Of a DNA stretch of 5,743 nucleotides, positions 1 to 4,994 are shown piece by piece. The position numbers were made by a program, and so were the translations under genes. This DNA comes from Actinomycetota bacterium (GTDB taxonomy: Bacteria > Actinomycetota > Actinomycetes > Streptosporangiales > Streptosporangiaceae): the NCBI GenBank assembly GCA_003140115.1, contig PLIQ01000478.1, positions 3,418-9,160 of the forward strand. The letters are read 5' to 3'. The notes under the pieces were generated by a model. That model was not told the DNA's origin. It did not search any database and worked only from the letters and a program-made list of their open reading frames with translations. The number at the start of each line of letters is the position of its first letter. Within the stretch, counting starts at the first letter, position 1.

Positions 1-2
1 CC

Positions 3-2462
3 GGCCAGGCCGCTGCGCAGCGGCACGTGCCGGACGCCGACGTCCGGCTCGGGCAGCTGCTTGCCGACCTGCGTGCTGCTCGCTCGCCGTCGGTAGGCCG
101 GGCTACCGTCCTCGTTGACCTGGCGGAGCTGGCGAGCGGCAACCACGACGACTTCGAGGCGGAGCAGCGGCTGGACGACGCCGTCGCTGAGCTTGCCGGC
201 GCCGGCTACGCCGTCTCGGAGCCGGGCGGTACCGACCGCGCGGTTATGAGATGGATGGAAGCGATACCGCCGGGCGACGGAGAAGACCCGATTCCCTTCC
301 ACCGTCAGATAAGCGTGCTGCTCGCCTTGCACCACCGGGTGGCCGGAATCCGGGTGAAGCTCGCCCTGAGGCGGCGCGACGATGACGGCCGGCCCGGACG
401 CGCCGTCGCGGGCACCGAGGCTGAGCTTCAGATGAGCCGGCTGACCGAGATCATGAACGAGACCCCGGCCCATGCCGAGGCTGTGCGGGCCCGCTTGGAA
501 GCACAGCTCGGCGAGTCCTCCACCCCCGGCTTCGATGCCGGCGATCAGTCCGTCCGGCCCCGTGAGTTCACAGCCATCATGAGCATGATCGGCGAGCTGC
601 GCGACCTCACCGCAAAATCGCTTCCCGACAGTCCTGAAACTCTCGCGCGGTCGCGGCACCTGGCTGCCGATGTCATCGCCCGCGCGCGGGCCTACGGCCA
701 GCCGGTCAACCTGGCGCAAGCCTTGGAAGCAGGCGCCTCGGTCGAGGCGGGCGCCGACGAGTTCCGAGCCGCCGTCGACCTGCTCCAAGAGGCGTACGAG
801 CAGGTCGCAAGTGTCCCGGGCAAGCAGGCCGCCGACGAGGCGATCATTGCGCTGTCGAGGATGGCGAAAATTCAGTTCGTTGTCGCTGGCCTCAACGACA
901 AGAAGGCGGCCTTGGACACGGCAAGCACCGCCATCGCGCTGATCGAACGGGATCGATACCGGGTCAGCGCGCCATTCCAGCAGGCCGCCCTGCTGGAGCC
1001 GCATGCTGACCTCTTTACGATCGGCGTCTTCGCCGCCTGGAAGATCGCCACCGACGACACCGCACCGGACCGCTCCGGCTATGACCGGATGCTTCAGCTG
1101 ATGGAGCTGTCGAAGGCCAGGGCCTCGGTCCGGCAGCTCTTCCTCGCCACGACGCCGGCCAATGCAGGCCTTGACCGGGAGCTCCGCGCGCTCAACGATG
1201 CGATCCACGCGACCGGCCCAGTACCCCGGGCTGCCGACTCGGCCGAGGAGTACGAACGCCGGAGCGAGCAGGCGCGTCTGCGGCTGCGGCGCTTGGAGCT
1301 GTGGGACCGTCGCGCCATCTTCAGGAGTGACCCTGGTGCGGAGGTCCCGCCAGTGACGCTCGCGGGCCTGCAGGCGGCACTCGAGCCGGATGAGGCAGTC
1401 ATCTACTACTACTGGCTCAGCCCGCTGAGCCTGCTCGTGGTGACGATCACCGCCGAAGCGATCGTGGTCGAGCGTAAGCTTCCGGGACAGGACCAGCGGA
1501 CACGGCTGGAGCGCCTAATCCGGGAGCTGGGCTCGCTGACGGGCTCGAACTGGGGCCTGGACGCGGCGTTCATCGAGCCGCTTGCTCCGGTGCTGACCCC
1601 GGTTGAAGGCCTGCCTCTGCTCGAGGGCAAGCAACGCCTGATCGTGTCCCCGCACCGGCTGCTGCACTGGTATCCGTTCGCGGCCATGCCATACCAGGGC
1701 AGCCCTCTTGTCCGGTCCTTCGCGCTCCGGTATGCGCCCAACCTCACCAGCCTGCTCGTGCCGCGTCCCGATCCCTGCGCACCCCGGCTGGTGGTCCTGG
1801 GGGTCAGCGAATTCCCCGGACGGCCGGGGCTGGGAGAGCTGCCCGAAGTCCGCCGGGTAGCAGAAAACCTCACCGCCATTTACTCCGAGGCGGGTATCCC
1901 CTTGGAACTGATGCCCGAGCCGACTCGTGGCGAGGTGCTCGCCTCGATGCGCGACGGCGCGCTCGCCAGGGCGTGGTGCCTGCACCTGGACACCCACGGG
2001 TACAGCCTGATGGACGAGCCTTCCCGGGACGCCCCACTGGAATCCGTGCTCGAGCTCGCCGACAATTCCGTCGACGGCTACGAGATCGCGGCCGCCAACC
2101 TGGAATGCGAAGTCGTGGTGCTGACCGCGTGCTTCGCCGGCCAGCGCGCTATCGGCGGACGCGGCCGGGCCGAGCAGCCAGGCGATGAGCTATTCGGGCT
2201 TTCCGCAGCATTCCTTGACGCCCGGTGCCGAAGCGTCCTCGCGCCAGCCTGGCCGACTGACCATGAAGCCGTCTCCCAGATCATCACCGAGTTCCATCGC
2301 AGCCTGGCTCAAGGCTTCCCTGCTGACATCGCCCTGGCACACGCACAGCGAGCGTTTCTCGACACGGCCACCTTCGGCAACCGACCGGCCTCTTACTGGG
2401 CGCCGCTCGTCCTCACGGCAATCGGCCGCCCCATGCCGATACCGCGGAACGCACCCGCCTGA
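3..2462 (+). CDS. CHAT-domain cysteine protease with helical/TPR-like N-terminal half (5' partial)
   Basis: This is a caspase-like (clan CD) protease of the CHAT family (caspase HetF associated with TPRs), probably a cytoplasmic effector that cleaves a protein target when triggered. Numbering from the GTG at 27, residues 1-360 are helical and TPR-like. They are followed by the MELSKARA segment (359-366), which in CHAT proteins marks the end of the repeats, then a charged linker. The CHAT domain runs from about 443 to 805. It shows the SPHRLLHWYPFAAMP segment (541-555), the catalytic His657 in LHLDTHGY, the catalytic Cys702 in VVLTACFAGQ, and the usual C-terminal helices ending SYWAPLVLTAIG. 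Both catalytic residues are present, so the enzyme looks active. The frame stays open to the window edge with no stop, so the GTG at 27 is probably not the true start and an unknown N-terminal portion is missing. The stop lies 27 nt before the small partner gene, which implies co-transcription. The target and trigger cannot be read from the sequence. Confidence 0.9.
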   Translation, partial: GQAAAQRHVPDADVRLGQLLADLRAARSPSVGRATVLVDLAELASGNHDDFEAEQRLDDAVAELAGAGYAVSEPGGTDRAVMRWMEAIPPGDGEDPIPFHRQISVLLALHHRVAGIRVKLALRRRDDDGRPGRAVAGTEAELQMSRLTEIMNETPAHAEAVRARLEAQLGESSTPGFDAGDQSVRPREFTAIMSMIGELRDLTAKSLPDSPETLARSRHLAADVIARARAYGQPVNLAQALEAGASVEAGADEFRAAVDLLQEAYEQVASVPGKQAADEAIIALSRMAKIQFVVAGLNDKKAALDTASTAIALIERDRYRVSAPFQQAALLEPHADLFTIGVFAAWKIATDDTAPDRSGYDRMLQLMELSKARASVRQLFLATTPANAGLDRELRALNDAIHATGPVPRAADSAEEYERRSEQARLRLRRLELWDRRAIFRSDPGAEVPPVTLAGLQAALEPDEAVIYYYWLSPLSLLVVTITAEAIVVERKLPGQDQRTRLERLIRELGSLTGSNWGLDAAFIEPLAPVLTPVEGLPLLEGKQRLIVSPHRLLHWYPFAAMPYQGSPLVRSFALRYAPNLTSLLVPRPDPCAPRLVVLGVSEFPGRPGLGELPEVRRVAENLTAIYSEAGIPLELMPEPTRGEVLASMRDGALARAWCLHLDTHGYSLMDEPSRDAPLESVLELADNSVDGYEIAAANLECEVVVLTACFAGQRAIGGRGRAEQPGDELFGLSAAFLDARCRSVLAPAWPTDHEAVSQIITEFHRSLAQGFPADIALAHAQRAFLDTATFGNRPASYWAPLVLTAIGRPMPIPRNAPA

Positions 2463-2476
2463 CATGCGACCAGAGT

Positions 2477-2482
2477 AAGGAG
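2477..2482 (+). promoter_or_regulatory. Shine-Dalgarno site of the small partner gene
   Basis: AAGGAG lies 7 nt before the GTG at 2490, in the 27-nt gap after the CHAT gene's stop codon. It fixes the start of the 115-residue protein. Because the gap holds a ribosome site and no visible promoter, it supports a single transcript with independent translation of the second gene. Confidence 0.8.
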
Positions 2483-2489
2483 ACTCTCA

Positions 2490-2837
2490 GTGGCAGAAAT
2501 AATAATCATTCACTGCATCCCCCAACCCGGAACGGACGCGGCGGAGGTCGCCGCAGAGCTGAATACCTACCTGCAAGACACCGACGGCGTAAATCCTGTC
2601 ATGGTCAAGGTCGAGCATCCGCAGCTCGGGCTAGCCGAGGTCCTTGCAGTCCTCCAGATCGCCACTACCGCAATCAACCTGACCGAGAAGCTCACAGGCT
2701 ATATCAAATCCCGCCAGGAAAAAGGAAAAGTGAAAGACATCGAGGTCGAGATCGACGGCGAGCGCGTCCCGATCGGCAGCCTTACCCAGACCAGCGAACC
2801 AGGCTCGCTGCCGCAATTTCCCAGGGCTCCTGAATGA
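2490..2837 (+). CDS. Small EACC1-like partner of the CHAT protease (effector-associated constant component)
   Basis: This 115-residue protein starts at a GTG with a strong Shine-Dalgarno. The visible architecture is an N-terminal strand (IIIIHCIP, 4-11), a helix (16-29), a second strand (VNPVMVKVE, 34-42), a long hydrophobic helix (about 47-72, GLAEVLAVLQIATTAINLTEKL...), a basic turn rich in K/R (73-82), a strand plus turn (IEVEIDGERVPIG, 84-96) and a proline-containing tail. That order, ending in a V-x-I-D-G-x-x-V strand, matches my recollection of EACC1, a small domain described by the Aravind group as the constant gene beside varying effectors in actinobacterial conflict loci. Assignment is by pattern and context, since no search could be run. 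Its role would be to couple a sensed signal to the neighbouring protease, perhaps by binding its N-terminal half. The hydrophobic helix could also contact membrane. There is no signal peptide and no enzymatic motif. Very AT-rich first codons favour open mRNA at the start. Confidence 0.75.
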   Translation: MAEIIIIHCIPQPGTDAAEVAAELNTYLQDTDGVNPVMVKVEHPQLGLAEVLAVLQIATTAINLTEKLTGYIKSRQEKGKVKDIEVEIDGERVPIGSLTQTSEPGSLPQFPRAPE

Positions 2838-2843
2838 CGCCAA

Positions 2844-2873
2844 GTCGACCACCTTAACGAGACTTTGGTTGAC
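2844..2873 (+). terminator. Possible hairpin after the CHAT/EACC1-like pair
   Basis: GTCGACCA (2844-2851) can pair with TGGTTGAC (2866-2873) as an 8-bp RNA stem containing one G-U pair, across a 14-nt loop. It begins 7 nt after the stop of the small gene. There is no T-run behind it and the loop is long, so it is only a candidate end for the two-gene transcript. Confidence 0.3.
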
Positions 2874-2901
2874 CCAGGTGCTCTCCAGCGGTCCATTTGC
2901 T

Positions 2902-2913
2902 GAGACCGGTCTC
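2902..2913. repeat. 12-bp perfect palindrome
   Basis: GAGACCGGTCTC reads identically on both strands. It stands alone in the spacer, with no gene starting close by on either strand, so an operator role has no obvious client. It could be chance in G/C-rich DNA. Confidence 0.5.
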
Positions 2914-2996
2914 GAATCTCGGGTCACGAGGAAGAGCCCATGCTGCAGCTGGTCATTGATTTACAGCGGGTCGCATAACCGGATGATTGCTTGCAT

Positions 2997-3023
2997 ACGT
3001 CCGCATTTGTGGAAACGTCCGCA
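2997..3023. repeat. Direct repeat ACGTCCGCA x2, 18-bp spacing
   Basis: ACGTCCGCA occurs at 2997-3005 and again at 3015-3023, start-to-start 18 bp, separated by TTTGTGGAA. Read in one plus-strand frame it encodes TSAFVETSA, so it could equally be a remnant of a repeated peptide. A protein-binding site is possible but unsupported by any nearby gene start. Confidence 0.5.
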
Positions 3024-3108
3024 GCACGCATCACCCGTCTACTACGCGATTTGCGCGACCAGAAGTGGTGACGAAGCATCGGTTTGGGCCCTTAGCCGCT
3101 TACGCCAC

Positions 3109-3126
3109 ACCGGGCGAGTGCCCGGT
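3109..3126 (-). terminator. Probable factor-independent hairpin ending the esterase transcript
   Basis: ACCGGGC (3109-3115) and GCCCGGT (3120-3126) form a perfect 7-bp G/C-rich stem with a 4-nt loop. On the minus strand it lies 30 nt beyond the esterase stop codon. There is no T-run, but stems without one are common terminators in actinobacteria. Being symmetric, it could also stop plus-strand read-through from the CHAT pair. Confidence 0.5.
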
Positions 3127-3156
3127 TCACCTAGTGCGCGGATTCGTTCACGGGGC

Positions 3157-3948
3157 TCACGGATCGTCGGCGTGGCGGAGCCCGAACTCCCAGATCGACG
3201 TGGTGGCGTCGATCTCCCGGGACGTACGGCCGAGGAACAGGCTCAGCAGCAGCCCGAGATGCCCGCCGGGCCAGGTGTGACCGGCCCCGCGTGAGGTCCA
3301 CAGCGTCACCTCGCCTGGCTGCCCCTGCGCACCGTAGGTCGTCCGGGTGAGCGTCCGGCTCACGGCGACTTCCTCCGGCGGAGCCGTGATGGCGTTGGCC
3401 AGCGCCCAGGCCCGGGCGGCGTCGGGGACGCTCTCGTTCCAGCGTTGCGTGCCGCTGCCCCCGTACGGGTTGATCCTGTCGTTCGTGCCGTGGAACGACA
3501 GGACCGGGACCGGCCGGTGCACCCGGACGCCCGGCGAGCGCAGCCCTGCCACCGCACCTACCGCCTGGACGAGCTCAGGGTGAACGCTGGCGAACAGGCT
3601 CGACATCCGCGCACCGCCGGACATCCCCGTCAGGAGCACCCGGCCATGAGGCACCCGATGCCGGCTCACGAGCTCGGTGGCGAGCCCGGCAATATAGTCC
3701 ACGTCCCGGCTGTGATCCCACTCGTACCCAGGTCCGATCGGCTCGATGGCCTGGGGAAACACCACCACGGCGCCTGCGGTCCGGGCGAGTTCCCCGAAAC
3801 CGGACAGGCGTGCCTGGCGATCCGCGGTCGACCGGGTGCCATGCAGGCTCATGACGACCGCCGAGACCGGCGCGCCCGGCGCGGGCCCGGCCACGAGGTA
3901 GAAGCGATCGACGCCGCCTGCGGTGATGACCTGCTTCTGGAGAGCCAC
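3157..3948 (-). CDS. Alpha/beta-hydrolase, PHB depolymerase / LpqC-type esterase
   Basis: This 263-residue carboxylester hydrolase is of the PHB-depolymerase/feruloyl-esterase (LpqC) group. It shows the oxyanion-hole segment SLHGTRSTA (34-42), the FGELARTAGAVVVFPQ segment (51-66) typical of the group, nucleophile Ser110 in GMSGGA (108-113), acid Asp157 in SFHGTNDRINPYGG (151-164) and His224 in GAGHTWPGG (221-229). The catalytic triad is complete. The length is slightly short for the family because the usual secretion signal is missing: the N-terminus begins MALQKQVITAGG, directly at the first core strand, so the enzyme should be cytoplasmic unless exported otherwise. The start is a GTG. No earlier in-frame start codon was found, and no good Shine-Dalgarno precedes it. 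The natural substrate cannot be read; family members cleave polyhydroxyalkanoates, acetyl-xylan or feruloyl esters. It is transcribed alone, divergently from the methyltransferase. Confidence 0.88.
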   Translation of the reverse strand: MALQKQVITAGGVDRFYLVAGPAPGAPVSAVVMSLHGTRSTADRQARLSGFGELARTAGAVVVFPQAIEPIGPGYEWDHSRDVDYIAGLATELVSRHRVPHGRVLLTGMSGGARMSSLFASVHPELVQAVGAVAGLRSPGVRVHRPVPVLSFHGTNDRINPYGGSGTQRWNESVPDAARAWALANAITAPPEEVAVSRTLTRTTYGAQGQPGEVTLWTSRGAGHTWPGGHLGLLLSLFLGRTSREIDATTSIWEFGLRHADDP

Positions 3949-4007
3949 GGCGCCAGTATCGCCGACCGCGGTCTGCCCGACTGACGCCGGGCACCGGCCC
4001 GCGCCCC

Positions 4008-4029
4008 GGCCGGCGGAAGGGCGCCGGCC
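4008..4029. repeat. Perfect 8-bp inverted repeat (stem-loop) in the divergent spacer
   Basis: GGCCGGCG (4008-4015) and CGCCGGCC (4022-4029) pair perfectly around the loop GAAGGG. The element lies 60 bp upstream of the esterase start and 250 bp upstream of the methyltransferase start. It could be an operator, a transcript hairpin, or incidental in G/C-rich DNA. Confidence 0.5.
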
Positions 4030-4231
4030 TCCCGCCCGTACGCACTATCTTCATGACGCCGAACGGCCGTGGTTCCCGCCCCCGGCCACCCTTCCCGAGC
4101 CGGCCGGGGGTCAGGGTGCGGAGTTCGACGATGCGCTCCGGCGTTATCACGCAGATACGCACGCGGCCTCCGTTTTACTCACAGACCCGGATAATCTTCG
4201 CCGAGCCACGGCTATCGGGGCGATTGTGGGC

Positions 4232-4251
4232 TAACCTGTCACTGGTGTGAC
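4232..4251 (+). promoter_or_regulatory. Candidate -10 box and adjoining inverted repeat upstream of the methyltransferase
   Basis: TAACCT (4232-4237) fits the loose TAnnnT -10 pattern of actinobacterial promoters, without a recognisable -35 box. Immediately after it, GTCAC (4238-4242) and GTGAC (4247-4251) form an inverted repeat around TGGT, at the place where a repressor would block initiation. Transcription starting near 4244 would give a leader of about 40 nt. Confidence 0.25.
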
Positions 4252-4271
4252 GTCTTGGGACCACCACCAGA

Positions 4272-4278
4272 GGGGGAG
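4272..4278 (+). promoter_or_regulatory. Shine-Dalgarno site of the methyltransferase
   Basis: GGGGGAG ends 5 nt before the ATG at 4284, a good actinobacterial ribosome site. It selects this ATG as the start over in-frame alternatives. Confidence 0.75.
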
Positions 4279-4283
4279 AAACC

Positions 4284-4994
4284 ATGGAAGAATACGAGGC
4301 CTCGTCGATACTTGACCAGGGTTCTCTGCGGAAACGCATTCGCAATTACATCGTGCATCGAGCTCCCGTCACCAGAGAAATCTTCGGCTTCCGGCATTAT
4401 GAATATATGTACTCACCGTCACAGCTCGGGTTTCTCTGCGAACAGATCACGAACACGGCAGAGGTGCCCGGCTCGATCCTTGAAGTTGGCTGCGCCTGGG
4501 GCGCCACGACGGTGTTCCTCAATCGCCATATCGACGAACTTGGCCTCGACGTCGACTACTACGCGGTCGACACTTTCGAAGGCTTTACTGAGGACGATAT
4601 CCGAACCGAGCACGCGCGCGGCCGTCGTTATTCGTACGATACCTCTTCGTTCCATGCGAACAGCAAGGAGTGGTTCGACCGGACCATGCGCCGCAATAGC
4701 GTCGCACGAGTCACATCCTTTCGCGCGGACGCCGCTACATTCGATTATAAGAAACTCGCCCCCTTCCGGCTCGTTCTGATCGATGTGGACCTGCACCGCC
4801 CGGTCCTAGCGGCGCTGGAAGCAATTTACGACCTCGTTTCCCCAGGCGGGACCATCATCATTGATGACTGCATGGAAGGCGGCGAGTGGGGGGGCGCTTA
4901 CGAAGCGTTTCTCGAATTCGCGAAGGCAAATGGCCTTGAGGCTACCATCATGCACGGCAAACTAGGCCTGATTACCAGCGATCCTCAGTCGTGA
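4284..4994 (+). CDS. Class I SAM-dependent methyltransferase, TylF/MycF-like
   Basis: This complete 236-residue methyltransferase should transfer a methyl group from S-adenosylmethionine, most likely to a hydroxyl. The Rossmann core shows the SAM glycine motif SILEVGCAWGATT (64-76), the strand-2 acidic segment YAVDTFEGF (93-101), which is characteristic of TylF/MycF, FRADAATF (146-153) before the adenine pocket, LVLIDVDLHRPVLAALEAIY (163-182) and SPGGTIIIDD (186-195). Asp167, Asp194 and Asp195 have the arrangement of the metal-binding acidic residues of the TylF/MycF magnesium-dependent sugar O-methyltransferases. Those enzymes act late in macrolide synthesis, but relatives also occur in polysaccharide and other natural-product loci, so the substrate is open. 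No glycosyltransferase or polyketide gene is beside it here. Codon use is visibly more A/T-tolerant (CAT, TAT, GAA, AAA, CGA, ATA) than in the CHAT gene or the esterase, a hint of separate ancestry. It runs convergently into the membrane-protein gene with a 10-nt 3' overlap. Confidence 0.88.
   Translation: MEEYEASSILDQGSLRKRIRNYIVHRAPVTREIFGFRHYEYMYSPSQLGFLCEQITNTAEVPGSILEVGCAWGATTVFLNRHIDELGLDVDYYAVDTFEGFTEDDIRTEHARGRRYSYDTSSFHANSKEWFDRTMRRNSVARVTSFRADAATFDYKKLAPFRLVLIDVDLHRPVLAALEAIYDLVSPGGTIIIDDCMEGGEWGGAYEAFLEFAKANGLEATIMHGKLGLITSDPQS

Larger units (their letters stand above)
2838..3156. other. Gene-free spacer between the CHAT pair and the esterase
   Basis: No convincing gene is seen in this 319-bp stretch. 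The open frames crossing it on the plus strand run on into the antisense of the esterase and lack a ribosome site and a plausible composition. It is less G/C-biased than the flanking genes, which fits non-coding or decayed DNA. It contains a candidate hairpin just after the pair, a 12-bp palindrome (GAGACCGGTCTC, 2902-2913), a 9-bp direct repeat ACGTCCGCA (2997-3005 and 3015-3023), and a hairpin at 3109-3126 that probably belongs to the esterase transcript. Confidence 0.6.
3949..4283. other. Divergent intergenic region between esterase and methyltransferase
   Basis: This 335-bp stretch must hold the promoters of both flanking genes, which are read outwards from it. Plus-strand frames within it are rich in Pro/Arg and have no ribosome site, so I see no gene. 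It contains a perfect 8-bp inverted repeat near its esterase side and a 5-bp inverted repeat near the methyltransferase side. The 4150-4250 part is noticeably richer in A/T, as expected for a promoter zone. Confidence 0.6.

Noticed and set aside
1409..1997. Two long minus-strand open frames (156 and 160 codons) opposite the CHAT domain
   Set aside because: They are antisense shadows of a well-supported protease domain in high-GC DNA. The translations are rich in Arg/Ser/Gly with no motif or ribosome site.
2869..2897. TTGACC as a possible -35 box in the spacer
   Set aside because: At 16-18 bp downstream no TAnnnT-like -10 box is present, and no gene follows on that strand.
2906..2945. GGTCTCGAATCTCGG resembling a tRNA T-loop
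   Set aside because: No matching acceptor, D or anticodon arms could be drawn around it, and the T-arm consensus itself is broken.
2869..3294. 141-codon plus-strand frame crossing the spacer into the esterase
   Set aside because: No ribosome site, no family resemblance, and its second half is antisense to the conserved C-terminus of the esterase.
3445..3984. 179-codon plus-strand open frame opposite the esterase
   Set aside because: The esterase on the other strand has a full catalytic triad, and this translation is a low-complexity Arg/His/Pro-rich shadow.
3575..4162. 195-codon minus-strand frame starting upstream of the esterase (MRICVITPERIVELRTL...)
   Set aside because: The first 20 residues look protein-like, but it then runs out of frame through the esterase as Arg/Gly-rich sequence. 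There is no ribosome site and no motif.
4255..4796. Plus-strand 174-codon and minus-strand 125-codon frames within the methyltransferase
   Set aside because: Both are out-of-frame shadows of a gene with clear SAM-binding motifs and a good Shine-Dalgarno.
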